A DNA stretch of 64,000 nt from Planctomycetota bacterium (GCA_016872725.1 VGZC01000020.1:21877-85876), one strand, 5' to 3'; shown: positions 52,689-62,622, numbered from the stretch's first letter. A program made the numbers and translations. Notes: a model not told the origin generated them from the letters alone.

Positions 52689-54293
52689 ATGATCTGCGTG
52701 AGCATCGGCCGCGGCCGGCACAAACAGATGATCGCCGAGCATCAGCACCTTGCGGACCAAGGCGCGGAGCTCGTCGAACTCCGCCTCGACTACATCCGGC
52801 GCGACGTCAGTCTCGCTCGGCTGCTCAAGGACCGCCCCTGCCCCGTGGTCATCGCGTGCCGAAGGAAGGAGGACGGCGGCAAGTGGGCGGGCACCGAACA
52901 GGCTCGGCGGATCCTCCTGAGGTCGGCGATCGTCGACGGCGCCGACTATGTCGACCTCGAGGAGGACATCGCCGGCGCGATCGCGCGGTACGGAAAAACG
53001 AAGCGGATCGTGAGCTATCACAATTTCAACGAGTTTCCCGAGGATCTGGAACGCGTCCACGCGCGGATGCTCACCCTCGACCCGGACATCGTCAAAGTCG
53101 CCGTGATGGGATACCATCCTGGCCACAACATCCGCATGCTGAAGCTGATCCGAACGAGCCCCGTTCCGACGGTGGGAATCTGCATGGGAGACATCGGCAT
53201 CCCGACGCGGCTGCTCGCCGGCAAGTTCGGCGCTCCGTTCACCTACGCGACGTTCCATCACGAACGGGCGCTCGCCCCCGGCCAACTCAGTTACCGCCAG
53301 ATGGTCGAGACGTACGGATACGATCGGATCCGCGAGGACACCGAGGTGTTCGGCGTGGTGGCGGACCCGATCGGTCATAGTCTGAGCCCGATCATCCACA
53401 ACGCGGCGTTCCGAGCGTTGAATCTGAACCGGGTCTACATCCCCTTCCGCGTTCCCGAAGGGGAACTCGACGCATTCCTTCACGACTGCGACCTGCTCGA
53501 CGTGAAGGGTTTGAGTGTCACCATTCCGCACAAGGAAGCGGCTCTCCGCGCGCTCACGTCGATCGAAGCGGCCGCGCGGGAGATCGGCGCGGTCAACACG
53601 ATCCTGATCGAGGGTACGGAGCGAAGGGGATACAACACCGATTACCACGCGGCGATCGACAGCATCCTGCGGGGCGTCGGCGAGGGCGACGCGTCCAACC
53701 CGCTGGCCGGCCGCATCGCGCTCGTGCTCGGCGCCGGAGGCGTCGCGCGAGCCGTCGCGTTCGGCCTGAGACAACGCGACGTGGACGTCGTCGTGACGAA
53801 CCGGACCGACGAACGGGCGAGGTATCTCGCGCAGCAGATCGGCTGCCGCTGGGTCGACTGGAGCACGCGGCACGCCCTCAAACCCCACCTGCTCGTCAAT
53901 TGCACGCCCGTCGGAATGCACCCGAATGTCGACGAAACGCCCTATTTGAGGCACTACCTGCGGCGCCAGATGGTCGTCTTCGACACGGTATACAACCCCG
54001 AGCAGACCTTGCTCATCAAGGAGGCCCGGCGTCAAGGTTGCCGCACGGTGACCGGGGTCGACATGTTCGTCCGTCAGGCGGCCATGCAGTTCAAGCTCTT
54101 CACGAAACAAAGCCCGCCCATCGCGCTGATGGTGGAGCAGGTCCGCCGCGCGATCGGGGCGGCCCGCATCGAGACTCCGATTTTCGGCGAGGCCGACATC
54201 GAGGACCAGGCGACCGTCGAAGCGAATCCTCCGCGAACCGACGGGCTGTCGGCGGTCGATGGGCCCGATGGGGAGGGAGCGGACGACGATTGA
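52689..54293 (+). CDS. aroDE: Bifunctional 3-dehydroquinate dehydratase / shikimate dehydrogenase
   Basis: A 534-residue fusion catalysing two consecutive steps of the shikimate pathway. Residues ~1-220 are a type I dehydroquinase: AELVELRLDYI, VIACRRKEDGG, RIVSYHNFNEFP (catalytic His) and DIVKVAVMGYHPG (Schiff-base Lys). Residues ~225-490 are AroE: VVADPIGHSLSPIIHNAAF, LSVTIPHKEAAL (catalytic Lys), NTDYHAAIDSI, VLGAGGVARAVAFGL and VVVTNRTDERAR, GVDMFVRQAAMQFKL. The last 40 residues are an acidic tail. Such AroD-AroE order in one chain is known from plants, chlamydiae and planctomycetes. Shikimate kinase follows with overlap, giving three pathway activities in a row. Confidence 0.94.
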   Translation: MICVSIGRGRHKQMIAEHQHLADQGAELVELRLDYIRRDVSLARLLKDRPCPVVIACRRKEDGGKWAGTEQARRILLRSAIVDGADYVDLEEDIAGAIARYGKTKRIVSYHNFNEFPEDLERVHARMLTLDPDIVKVAVMGYHPGHNIRMLKLIRTSPVPTVGICMGDIGIPTRLLAGKFGAPFTYATFHHERALAPGQLSYRQMVETYGYDRIREDTEVFGVVADPIGHSLSPIIHNAAFRALNLNRVYIPFRVPEGELDAFLHDCDLLDVKGLSVTIPHKEAALRALTSIEAAAREIGAVNTILIEGTERRGYNTDYHAAIDSILRGVGEGDASNPLAGRIALVLGAGGVARAVAFGLRQRDVDVVVTNRTDERARYLAQQIGCRWVDWSTRHALKPHLLVNCTPVGMHPNVDETPYLRHYLRRQMVVFDTVYNPEQTLLIKEARRQGCRTVTGVDMFVRQAAMQFKLFTKQSPPIALMVEQVRRAIGAARIETPIFGEADIEDQATVEANPPRTDGLSAVDGPDGEGADDD

Positions 54294-54844
54294 TCGGCAC
54301 GGAACGAGCAACCGATCGCGGCGGAGTCGCCGCGCCGCGGCGCATCGCGCTGATCGGCTACCGCGGAGCTGGCAAGTCGGCGGTCGCCCAATGCCTGGCG
54401 ACCGAATTGGGGTGGCCCGTCAAGGACGCCGATCTGGAACTCGAAACGGAGGCGGGCCGATCGATCGCGTCGATCTTCCACGAGGACGGCGAGCCGGCGT
54501 TCCGCGATCTCGAATCACGCGTGCTCGAACGCCTCGTCGCGCTCGACCGGCACGTCCTTGCGCTTGGAGGCGGGGTCGTCCTGCGACACGCGAATCGCAT
54601 CGCCCTGCGATCGGCGTTCGTCGTCTGGCTGCGCGCCGCGCCCCAGTCGTTGTGGGAACGCATGCTGGCCGATCCGAGCACGCCCGAACGCCGTCCGAAT
54701 CTGACGGTTGAAGGGGGCCTTGCGGAAATCGGGCGATTGCTCGGCGCGAGGACTCCCTTGTACGCCGCATGCGCCGACCGGATCGTCGACACCGACGGAA
54801 AGCGGCCTCAACAAATCGCTCGGGAAATCCTATCCTTGTTCTGA
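54290..54844 (+). CDS. Shikimate kinase
   Basis: A 184-residue P-loop kinase phosphorylating shikimate at the 3-hydroxyl. Motifs: IALIGYRGAGKSAVAQCLA (Walker A), VKDADLELETEAGRSIASIF (shikimate-binding Asp and Arg region), EPAFRDLESRVLERL, VLALGGGVVLRHANR, and ERRPNLT near the lid. The start is TTG, overlapping the aroDE stop (TTGA), with GGGAGGGAG upstream; no better start exists. Translation coupling with aroDE makes sense for the same pathway. The kinase is of usual length with a short N-terminal extension. Confidence 0.92.
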   Translation: MIGTERATDRGGVAAPRRIALIGYRGAGKSAVAQCLATELGWPVKDADLELETEAGRSIASIFHEDGEPAFRDLESRVLERLVALDRHVLALGGGVVLRHANRIALRSAFVVWLRAAPQSLWERMLADPSTPERRPNLTVEGGLAEIGRLLGARTPLYAACADRIVDTDGKRPQQIAREILSLF

Positions 54845-54873
54845 AAGGGTGAACTCGAACAATCGGAATTCCC

Positions 54874-56166
54874 GTGAACGTCCCGCAAGTCTGGCTCGCT
54901 TGCCCTCTCCCGATTCGGCTCGCCGCGCTCTTCGCCGCGGGGTTGGGAGCCGGCGGCCTCGCCAATTGGGCGATCTATACGCTGGCGTTCGATCGCCGCG
55001 CGATCAGCCCTTGGCTTCGAGCGCCCGGCGGCGCTCCGCCGCGCGGTTGGCTTGACCGGTTGCCGATCGCCGGATGGTGGCGGCTGCGCCGCGAACGGTC
55101 GATCTGGGGACCGGCGTTCTGGATTCGTCCGCTCGTTCTCGAAATCGCGTGCGGAGTCGGCCTCGTCGCGCTCTATGTGTGGGAAACGATCGAACTGGGA
55201 CTCCACCCGGCGTGGCTGCCGCCGAACGCCGGTGTGCAACTGGCCGCGTCCGTCCACATCCAGTTCGCCGCGCACGCCGCGCTCCTGCTGTTTCTTCTTG
55301 TCGCGACATTCATCGATTTCGACGAGAAGACCATTCCCGACCTTGTCACCGTGCCGGGGACGGTCGTCGGCCTGTTGTTCGCCGGATCGGCGTCCGCGTC
55401 GCGATTGCCCGACGTGTTGCGAACCGACCGGGGCATCACGGTCGCGCCGCTGCTGATCGACGACGGGTCGTCGATCCGATGGCTCGCGGGACCACTGGGG
55501 TGGTGGCTTGCGATCGCCGTCGTCTGGGCCTGGTGCTTCGCCCTGCTGGACAAAACGTGCACGTTGCGGCGCGGGGTCGTTCGCGGATTCCGGTACCTGT
55601 GCGTGAGCGCGTTCCGACGGAAATCGTGGATCGCCATCGGACCGATCGGCCTGTTGGTGAGCGGTTTCGTGACCTGGCGCTGGTCGGCGGGCGGCGCGGG
55701 CTGGCATGCGCTGTGCGCCGCGCTCGCCGGGCTCGCATTCGGCGGCGCGATGGTCTGGGGCGTGCGGGCCGTTGGAAAATGGGCGCTCGGACTCGAAGCC
55801 ATGGGGTTCGGCGACGTGACCTTGATGGCGATGATCGGTGTCACGTTGGGTTGGCAATCGACGGTGGTCGTTTTCTTCCTCGCTCCGTTCTGCGCGGTCC
55901 CGATCGCGATCACCCAATGGCTCTTGACCGGCCGCACCCACATCGCGTTCGGCCCGTACCTCAGCCTCGCCGCCCTGGTGCTGATCATCGCGTGGGACCG
56001 GTTATGGACTCAAGGCGCCTCCCTCTACTTCTCGAACGCCTGGTTCGTTCCCCTGCTCGTCCTCGTCTGCGAATTGTTGATGGGTCTGATGCTGAGGGCA
56101 TGGCGACGGTTCGCGGAACGCTTCCTGGGAATGGAGTATGGCGGAAGGATGAACGCGGAAAGGTGA
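54874..56166 (+). CDS. Prepilin peptidase (A24 family)
   Basis: A 430-residue integral membrane aspartyl protease that cleaves type IV prepilin-like leaders. The N-terminal GAGLGAGGLANWAIYTLAF resembles the start of PilD/GspO, but the cysteine-rich methyltransferase loop is lacking. The two catalytic Asp are in LVATFIDFDEKTIPDLVTVP and EAMGFGDVTLMAMIGVTLGW (GFGD). It is longer than standard PilD because of extra segments between the catalytic helices (about residues 185-290). Start is GTG with a weak ribosome site. It would process pilins or pseudopilins used with the GspF-like protein at the window's left end. Last gene of the plus-strand block. Confidence 0.9.
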   Translation: MNVPQVWLACPLPIRLAALFAAGLGAGGLANWAIYTLAFDRRAISPWLRAPGGAPPRGWLDRLPIAGWWRLRRERSIWGPAFWIRPLVLEIACGVGLVALYVWETIELGLHPAWLPPNAGVQLAASVHIQFAAHAALLLFLLVATFIDFDEKTIPDLVTVPGTVVGLLFAGSASASRLPDVLRTDRGITVAPLLIDDGSSIRWLAGPLGWWLAIAVVWAWCFALLDKTCTLRRGVVRGFRYLCVSAFRRKSWIAIGPIGLLVSGFVTWRWSAGGAGWHALCAALAGLAFGGAMVWGVRAVGKWALGLEAMGFGDVTLMAMIGVTLGWQSTVVVFFLAPFCAVPIAITQWLLTGRTHIAFGPYLSLAALVLIIAWDRLWTQGASLYFSNAWFVPLLVLVCELLMGLMLRAWRRFAERFLGMEYGGRMNAER

Positions 56167-56213
56167 GGACGCCTCGCGATCGCGCGCGTTCCTTTGGGGT
56201 GCAAGGTCCGGTG

Positions 56214-56292
56214 GCGTCGGCTACAGCCGACGCGCGACGCAAACGTCGGCTTCAGCCGACGCGCAAGGAAAGCGTGGGCTGAAGCCCACGCT
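56214..56292. repeat. Three palindromes between convergent genes
   Basis: Three near-perfect palindromes with two-base loops: GCGTCGGCT/AGCCGACGC (56214-56233), CGTCGGCT/AGCCGACG (56244-56261) and AGCGTGGGCT/AGCCCACGCT (56271-56292). All share a GGCT-nn-AGCC centre. They lie between the convergent prepilin peptidase and recG genes and could end transcription from both sides, or be a dispersed palindromic repeat family. Confidence 0.85.
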
Positions 56293-56324
56293 ACTTCGCC
56301 CCGTTTCCTTGGCGGCTCGACCGA

Positions 56325-58490
56325 TTATCCGACGTGGCCGAGTTCGAGCGCCTTGCCGTAGCGCGCGAGGACCATGGTTTGAAGGGCATGCCAGGATGGG
56401 CCGTCGAGCTTCGGGTTCTCGGCGATGAGCGCCCGGGCGTCGGCTCGCGCCTGCTCGACCATGGCCGCGTCGCGGATCAAGTCGGCGACGCGCAGCGGCG
56501 GCAACCCGTGCTGGCGCGTTCCGAACAGGTCGCCGGGCCCTCGCAGTTTCAGATCGAGTTCGGCGAGCGCGAATCCATCGCGCGTCGCGATGAAGGCGTC
56601 CAAACGCGAGCGCGCGTCGTCGGTCGGCTCCTGCGCGAACAGGCACAAGAACCCCGGGAAGATCCCGCGGCTGATGCGGCCGCGGAGCTGGTGCAACTGG
56701 GCCAGTCCGAATCGGTCCGCCCCCTCGATCGTCATGAGCGTCGCGTTGGGCACATCGATACCGACCTCGACGACCGACGTCGCCACGAGCACCCGCGTTT
56801 CCCCCTCGCCGAACCGCCGCATCGCCTCGTCCTTCTCGTCGCTCGACATGCGTCCGTGCACGAGGCCGACCGCGAAGTCCCGGAACGGTCCGTTGGCGAG
56901 TGTCTCGTACGCCTGCGTCGCGCCCGCGTCCATGCCCGACGCGTCGTCGACGAGCGGGAGGATGACGTAGGCCTGCCGGCCTTCCTCGAGCTTCCGCCCG
57001 CAAAACGCCCACCATTTCCCGCGCGAGGCGTCCGAACCCCAATAGGTGTGCACCGGCTGCCGGCCGGGCGGAGCTTCCCGCAGCGACGAGACGTCAAGAT
57101 CCCCGAAAAGGGTCATCGAAACGGTGCGGGGGATCGGAGTCGCCGTCATCACGAGATAGTGCGGATCGAGGCCGGCCTGTTTGAGCACGGCGCGCTGCGC
57201 GACGCCGAACTTGTGCTGCTCGTCGATCACGACGAGCCCGAGTTTCGAAAAGGCGTTCGCCGTTTCCCGCTCCAGGATCGACTCGGCCGACGGATCGGTC
57301 GCATCGGGTTCCTGGGCCTGCGCCGCGACGGCGGCATGGGCGAGCGCATGCGTGCCGACGACGATGTCGATCTCGCCGCGCCGGATGGCATCGCACACAC
57401 GAACGCGCTCGGAACGCGGTTGGCCGCCGGTCAGGAGGGCGATGCGCACTCGGCCGTGTTCGAGTTTCTTGGCCAGCGTCCGGGCGTGCTGCCGGGCGAG
57501 GACTTCGGTGGGCGCCATGAGCGCCGCCTGATGCCCGTTCGCGACGGCGACGAGCATTGCGAAGATGGCGACGACCGTCTTGCCCGTTCCGACATCCCCC
57601 TGCAACAAGCGATTCATCGGATAGGGCCGCGCCATGTCCTCCGCGACCTCGTCGATCGCCTTGCGCTGATCGGCCGTCCATTCGAACGGAAACAAACGCT
57701 CGATCCGGGCCCGGATCTTCGGCGTCGCGGCGAGCGGCGGCGCGCGCCGGTCGAGCGTCCATTGGTGGCGGCGGATGGCAAGCGCCAGTTGCAGCACGAG
57801 CAACTCCTGATAGATGAACCGGTGCCTCGCGGACTCCAAGACCTCGTCACGGACCGGGTCGTGGATGTGCCGGATCGCCTCGCCGACCCCGAGCAGCCCG
57901 TGTTTCTCGCGAAACGCGTCGGGAAAGACCTCGATGACCGATGACGCGTACCCGGCGACCACGCGCTGCGCGATCCGGCGCATCACGGGCTGCGAGAGCC
58001 CCTCGGTCAACGGATAGATCGGAAGCAGGCCCGCGGCGGGCGGCGCCGAGCCTTCCGGCCATTCGGTGACCGTCGGGTGCGCGATCTCCCAGCGCCCGCC
58101 CGCCATGCGGGGCACGCCCGCCGCGACGACGCGCTGCCCGAATCGATACCGCGCGCGGAGGAACGGCTGGTTGAACCAGACGAGCCTCACATAGTCGTCC
58201 TCGCACCGAAGCAGGACGCCCAGGATGCTGCGGTTGCCGCCCAATTCGCGGAGCTCCACTTCCTCGATGACGCCGACGAGCGTCGCGGGGACTCGGGCTT
58301 GGAGCGCGCCGACCCGTTGGGGCTCGGGAACCCGCTCGTAGGCGCGGGGAAAATGGAACAGGAGATCGCGGACCCGTGTCAGACCGATCCGCGCGAGCAG
58401 GTCGGCGCGCAAAGCGTCGATGCCGTTCACGCGCGCCAGGGGCGTCATCAGCCGATTCGAGGTCGCCGTTGCCGGAGCGGGTTCGTTCAT
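56325..58490 (-). CDS. recG: ATP-dependent DNA helicase RecG
   Basis: A 721-residue helicase that remodels stalled replication forks and branched DNA. The N-terminal wedge/OB domain covers about residues 1-230. Then come helicase motifs: PMNRLLQGDVGTGKTVVAIF (Walker A), LMAPTEVLARQHA, LVVIDEQHKFGVAQR (DEQH box), VMTATPIPRTVSMTLFGDLD, VEVGIDVPNATLMTIEGADR and FGLAQLHQLRGRISRG. The end holds the RecG-specific KLRGPGDLFGTRQHGLP. Length and motif order are complete. The ATG at 58490 begins MNEPAPATATSNRL. It converges on the prepilin peptidase gene across the palindromes. Confidence 0.96.
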   Translation of the reverse strand: MNEPAPATATSNRLMTPLARVNGIDALRADLLARIGLTRVRDLLFHFPRAYERVPEPQRVGALQARVPATLVGVIEEVELRELGGNRSILGVLLRCEDDYVRLVWFNQPFLRARYRFGQRVVAAGVPRMAGGRWEIAHPTVTEWPEGSAPPAAGLLPIYPLTEGLSQPVMRRIAQRVVAGYASSVIEVFPDAFREKHGLLGVGEAIRHIHDPVRDEVLESARHRFIYQELLVLQLALAIRRHQWTLDRRAPPLAATPKIRARIERLFPFEWTADQRKAIDEVAEDMARPYPMNRLLQGDVGTGKTVVAIFAMLVAVANGHQAALMAPTEVLARQHARTLAKKLEHGRVRIALLTGGQPRSERVRVCDAIRRGEIDIVVGTHALAHAAVAAQAQEPDATDPSAESILERETANAFSKLGLVVIDEQHKFGVAQRAVLKQAGLDPHYLVMTATPIPRTVSMTLFGDLDVSSLREAPPGRQPVHTYWGSDASRGKWWAFCGRKLEEGRQAYVILPLVDDASGMDAGATQAYETLANGPFRDFAVGLVHGRMSSDEKDEAMRRFGEGETRVLVATSVVEVGIDVPNATLMTIEGADRFGLAQLHQLRGRISRGIFPGFLCLFAQEPTDDARSRLDAFIATRDGFALAELDLKLRGPGDLFGTRQHGLPPLRVADLIRDAAMVEQARADARALIAENPKLDGPSWHALQTMVLARYGKALELGHVG

Positions 58491-58579
58491 GCCCCCATTC
58501 TACCGGTCGATCCCAAGCCCGAAATCGCGGAATGCCCGGGGGCACTCCACAGGTTGGCACCCAGCGCGCGGGCCGCCGC

Positions 58580-60631
58580 TCACGTCAACAACCGGCCCGC
58601 GTGCCGTTCGGAAACCGCCGCGACGATCCGGTCCCGAATCGCGGCCGCCTGGTCGCCGGTGAGCGTTCCCTCGCGGGATCGAACCGTGATCGACAGCAGG
58701 ATCCGTTTCCGATCGGGGCCGTCGGCCTGAGGATCGCGGTACGTCTCACGATAGGCGACTTCCTCGAGCCATGCGCCGGCCGATCGTCTCACCGTCTCGT
58801 CGAGTTCCGCCCATCGCACCGATTCGCCGAGGATGAAATTGAGATCCTGCTGGATCGCGGGGAAGAGGATGACCGGCTGATGACGGGGCACAAGGACGAC
58901 ATGCCGCTGGAGGACGTCCATGTCGAGCTCGGCGGCCACCGCCGGTCTTCGGAGGCCGAACCGGCGGCGCGTGGCGAGCGAGACTTCGCCGACGAACGCG
59001 AACCGATCGTCGCCGAGCCGCAATTCGCATCCGGTCCCCGCGCGGAACAGGGGATCGCGGAACTCGCGGGCGACGGGCGCCGGCGCGTGCAACGACTCCA
59101 CCAGCCCCTCGATCACTCCCTTCATGTCGCGGAACCCGCGTCCGCCGCACATGCCGAGCAGGAGCGGTTCGGCCGGCAGTTCACCGGCCCGGGGCAGATA
59201 GACGCGGGCGATCTCAAAAAGGTCGATCCGCGTGTTGCCGCCCGATTCGTTGCCGGAGCGCGCGGCGAGCAGGCTTGGAAGGAGGCTGCGCCGCAGTCGG
59301 TCCGCGCCTTTGACGAGCGGCGTTTCGCACCGAAGAGGCTCGGCCGCCGACCACGGCGGGAACGCGCTCGCCCACTCCTCCGGCACCACGCTCGCCGTCA
59401 CCGCCTCGTCGAATCCCGCGGCGCGGACCGCATGACGGGTCCTTGTCACCAGGCGGTCCCGATCGCCGCGATGGGACGGCGTCATGGGGACCGCCGCGTC
59501 CTCGGGGATGCGCTCGTACCCGTGGATGCGGGCGACTTCCTCGATCAGGTCGATCTCCCGCGTGAGATCGCGCCGCCAGGACGGCGGAACGGTCGTGATC
59601 CGCTCGGGAGCGTCGGCCCGCGACGCCCCGCATTCGGCGCATTCGGCGCATCCGAGCGCGCCGAGGATGCGGCGCGCCTCGGCGGGCGCGACTTCGATGC
59701 CGAGGATGCGTCCGATCTGAGCGAACCGCAGGGTGATCGGAGCGCGCGGGGGACGCGGCATCGATACGTCGGCGCGGAGGGCGTCCATCGCGCCGCCGGC
59801 GAGGTCGAGGATCAGTTCACAGCACCGCCGGCTCGCCCAGTCGAGACGCTCGGCGTCGATGCCCCGCTCGAATCGATCCGAGGATGGACTGCGCAGCTTC
59901 AGCTTCCGGACGGCCGCGCGGATCGGAAGGGGCGCGAACTCGGCCGCCTCGATCAGCAGGTCGCGGGTCTCCGGAGCAACCTCCGTATCGTAGCCCCCCA
60001 TGATGCCGCCCACGGCGACCGCACGCTCGGCGTCGGCGATCACGCACATGCCCGGTTCGAGCGCGTACGGTTTGTGGTCGATCGCGACGATCTGTTCGCC
60101 CGGATGGGGTTCCCGCACAAGGATCCGCGATCCGCGCAGCTTGGCGAAATCGAATGCGTGGAGCGGCTGGCCGCATTCGAAGAGCACATAGTTCGTGATG
60201 TCCACGACGTTGTTGACCGACTTCAGGCCGAGCGTCGCGAGGCGCCGAACCATCCAATCGGGGCTCGGCCCGATCCGCGCGCCGCGGATGACGCGCGCCG
60301 AATACCGGGGACACAGCTCGGGGCACGCGACGTCGACGCGAACGGATGCCGCCCCGCCCCCGCCGCGAGCCTCGTCGCCGCCCGCATGCGCCGGGCGCGG
60401 GTCGGGGATGCGAAGCGGCCGATCGAGCAATACGGCCAATTCCCGCGCCACGCCAAGATGGCTCAACCAATCCGGCCGGTTGCTCGTGACTTCGAGGTCG
60501 ATCGCCAGATCGTCGCCGACCGGCTCGGTGCCCTCGTGATTCAGGCCCGCCATCGCGAGCCGTCGAGCGATCTCGTCGGCCGAAACGTCGACGGCCACAT
60601 ATTCGCGAAGCCAATTCCACGATACGATCAT
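58580..60631 (-). CDS. pheT: Phenylalanine--tRNA ligase beta subunit (lacks EMAPII-like domain)
   Basis: A 683-residue subunit of the PheRS tetramer. It starts MIVSWNWLREYVAVDVSADE, but the OB-fold tRNA-binding domain normally at about residues 40-150 is missing: the chain goes straight to VGDDLAIDLEVTSNRPDWLS. B3/B4 editing region, with SVNNVVDITNYVLFECGQPL and KLRSPSSDRFERGIDAERLD, then PPSWRRDLTREIDLIEEVAR, is present, and the C-terminal FDX-ACB domain follows (FPAIQQDLNFILGESVRW). Short beta subunits of this type occur in some lineages. The start is the ATG of MIVSWNWL; the preceding codons are shadow. pheS lies 76 bp upstream. Confidence 0.93.
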   Translation of the reverse strand: MIVSWNWLREYVAVDVSADEIARRLAMAGLNHEGTEPVGDDLAIDLEVTSNRPDWLSHLGVARELAVLLDRPLRIPDPRPAHAGGDEARGGGGAASVRVDVACPELCPRYSARVIRGARIGPSPDWMVRRLATLGLKSVNNVVDITNYVLFECGQPLHAFDFAKLRGSRILVREPHPGEQIVAIDHKPYALEPGMCVIADAERAVAVGGIMGGYDTEVAPETRDLLIEAAEFAPLPIRAAVRKLKLRSPSSDRFERGIDAERLDWASRRCCELILDLAGGAMDALRADVSMPRPPRAPITLRFAQIGRILGIEVAPAEARRILGALGCAECAECGASRADAPERITTVPPSWRRDLTREIDLIEEVARIHGYERIPEDAAVPMTPSHRGDRDRLVTRTRHAVRAAGFDEAVTASVVPEEWASAFPPWSAAEPLRCETPLVKGADRLRRSLLPSLLAARSGNESGGNTRIDLFEIARVYLPRAGELPAEPLLLGMCGGRGFRDMKGVIEGLVESLHAPAPVAREFRDPLFRAGTGCELRLGDDRFAFVGEVSLATRRRFGLRRPAVAAELDMDVLQRHVVLVPRHQPVILFPAIQQDLNFILGESVRWAELDETVRRSAGAWLEEVAYRETYRDPQADGPDRKRILLSITVRSREGTLTGDQAAAIRDRIVAAVSERHAGRLLT

Positions 60632-60707
60632 CACCGGGCCCCGTGCGGTCGCCGGCCTCGCCGCCCCCCGCACCGCCGGGCGCGACGGAATTGCCGATCC
60701 GAGCCGA

Positions 60708-61733
60708 TCAGAATTGCCTCAGGAACCGAACATCATTTCGGAACAGTTCGCGGATATCCGTGATCTGGTGCCGACGCATGCATAGCCGCTCGATGCCGAG
60801 CCCGAACGCGAATCCGGTCACCTCTTCGGCATCGTAACCGACCGCCGTGAGAACGGCCGGATCCACCATCCCCGCTCCACCGAATTCAACCCATCCGTCT
60901 CCCCACTGGAAATCGACTTCGACACTCGGCTCCGTGAACGGGAAGAACGACGGGCGGAACCGGATGTGGACATCGCGGCCGAGATAGCTGGTCGCGAAGA
61001 GCCGGAGCGTGCTCTTGAGGTCGGCCATCGTGACACGGCGATCGACCCAAAGACCCTCGACCTGATGGAACATCGGATAGTGCGTCGCGTCGACCTCGTC
61101 CGGACGATAGACCCGGCCGAGCGAAATGACGCGGATCGGCGGCTTCGCGGCCTCCATGACGCGGATCTGCACGGTGCTCGTCTGGCTGCGCAGAAGGAGC
61201 GGCTTTTCGCCGAGCGTCGCGGCGGCCACGTAGAAGTTGTCCAGCGGATCGCGGGCCGGATGATCGAACGGGATGTTCAGCGCCTCGAAGTTGTGCCACT
61301 CGTCCTCGATCTCCGGCCCATCGGCCAGGGAGAACCCGAGCCGGCCCATGATTTCGGTGAGTTCCTCGATCGTCTGCGTGATCGGATGGAGTCGGCCGAG
61401 GGTGAACGGCGTGCCGGGCAACGTCGGATCGAGGGGCCCGCCGTCGTCGGTCGACGCCTCCTCATCGGCGAGGGACGCAAGGCGGTCCTTGGCGGATTGG
61501 AACGCGCCTTCGATGGCCGCCTTGACCTCGTGGAACCGCTTTCCGGCGAGCGGCTTGTCGGCGGACGCGAGTGCGCCGAGCCCTTTTTGGACGGACTTGA
61601 GTTGCCCGCTCTTCGCGCCGAGGAATTCGACGCGGGCCGATTCGAGGGCCGGTTCGTCGGCCGCCGCGCCAAACGCGCGCACCGCGGACGACTCGAGCGC
61701 GTTCAACGCATCCAGGAACTGCGAAAGGGCCAT
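60708..61733 (-). CDS. pheS: Phenylalanine--tRNA ligase alpha subunit
   Basis: A 341-residue class II synthetase subunit that activates phenylalanine. The N-terminal 90 residues form the tRNA-contacting coiled coil ([32 protein letters not shown]). The catalytic domain has [40 protein letters not shown], motif 2 [34 protein letters not shown], the Phe-pocket [12 protein letters not shown] and motif 3 [20 protein letters not shown]. All are intact. The ATG start matches homologues; its ribosome site is weak. It is followed by pheT and preceded by rplT, the common rpmI-rplT-pheST order. Confidence 0.96.
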   Translation of the reverse strand: MALSQFLDALNALESSAVRAFGAAADEPALESARVEFLGAKSGQLKSVQKGLGALASADKPLAGKRFHEVKAAIEGAFQSAKDRLASLADEEASTDDGGPLDPTLPGTPFTLGRLHPITQTIEELTEIMGRLGFSLADGPEIEDEWHNFEALNIPFDHPARDPLDNFYVAAATLGEKPLLLRSQTSTVQIRVMEAAKPPIRVISLGRVYRPDEVDATHYPMFHQVEGLWVDRRVTMADLKSTLRLFATSYLGRDVHIRFRPSFFPFTEPSVEVDFQWGDGWVEFGGAGMVDPAVLTAVGYDAEEVTGFAFGLGIERLCMRRHQITDIRELFRNDVRFLRQF

Positions 61734-61821
61734 CGTCCGCCGCGTCGAAACCCGTTGAAGGAGCCGGCAAGTAGGATCGAAAACACCGGGTTGAAAACAG
61801 GGCCGGGCCCGGAGCACCGCG

Positions 61822-62199
61822 TCAGGTTGAAACGACCGCGTCATGCCGCGGCGCGGCTTGCCGCACCTCGGCCACCACCGCGTCGAACGCCGCGGGATCG
61901 TGGATCGCCATTTCCGAGAGCATTTTTCGGTCGAGTTCGATGCCGGCCAGCCCCAGCCCATGGATGAACGTGTTGTAGGCCATCCCCCGCTGGCGAATGG
62001 CCGCGCTGAGCCGCGTGATCCAGAGCCGACGGAAGTCGCGCCGCCTCCGCCGCCGGTCGCGAAACGCATACACGCCGGCTCGTATCAGTGTTTCCTTCGC
62101 CGTTCGCAGCAACCGCCGGCGACCGCCAACGTAGCCCTCCGCCCGCTTCAAGAGCCGTCGGCGAGCTTGCGTGCGGGCGGAGCCCTTTCGAGTACGCAT
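61822..62199 (-). CDS. rplT: 50S ribosomal protein bL20
   Basis: A 125-residue 23S rRNA-binding protein needed early in large-subunit assembly. The basic N-terminus ([40 protein letters not shown]) and the conserved [40 protein letters not shown], are diagnostic. Length is slightly above the usual 118 because of a short C-terminal tail ([12 protein letters not shown]). In many bacteria bL20 represses its own operon through the rpmI leader; here that leader is unusual (see the 8-bp repeats). Confidence 0.96.
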   Translation of the reverse strand: MRTRKGSARTQARRRLLKRAEGYVGGRRRLLRTAKETLIRAGVYAFRDRRRRRRDFRRLWITRLSAAIRQRGMAYNTFIHGLGLAGIELDRKMLSEMAIHDPAAFDAVVAEVRQAAPRHDAVVST

Positions 62200-62307
62200 G
62201 ATGACGTGTCCTTCGTTGATCGAACGATCCGGTGATCGATGGCTTCGTTTCGCAGGCCAGTCGGAAGCGAAACGCTTCGCGGCTTCGCAGTCGCCTTGGG
62301 TAGTGGC

Positions 62308-62511
62308 CTAGTAGCTGTGGCCGTTGAGCGCTTTGGTGATCGAGTCGATCTGGGTGTCGGAAAGGGTCCGCGTGCCCCGGAGCTTGCGTTTGCTCTTGGG
62401 GCTCATGCGCGACGCCAAGTGGCTTGTCCCGCATTGCCGGTGCTTCGCCTTCCCCCCGGCCGTCAGTCGAAACCGCTTCTTGGTCCCTTTGTGCGTCTTT
62501 TGCTTAGGCAT
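62308..62511 (-). CDS. rpmI: 50S ribosomal protein bL35
   Basis: A 67-residue, strongly basic protein of the large subunit. MPKQKTHKGTKKRFRLTAGG, KAKHRQCGTSHLASRMSPKS and KRKLRGTRTLSDTQIDSITK match the family along the whole length. It is first of the rpmI-rplT-pheS-pheT run. infC, which usually sits in front, is not found in the 300 bp upstream, nor before the TPR gene. The upstream sequence instead contains tandem octamers at 62623-62686. Confidence 0.95.
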   Translation of the reverse strand: MPKQKTHKGTKKRFRLTAGGKAKHRQCGTSHLASRMSPKSKRKLRGTRTLSDTQIDSITKALNGHSY

Positions 62512-62622
62512 GGCCGAACTTTCCGACGAAGACCCCACTCGATCCATGGAAACCACGAAGTATACCGACGGCGGGCTCCGCCGGGAAGAGGTACTCGGCA
62601 GCCCCACGATCCCGACTTCGAC

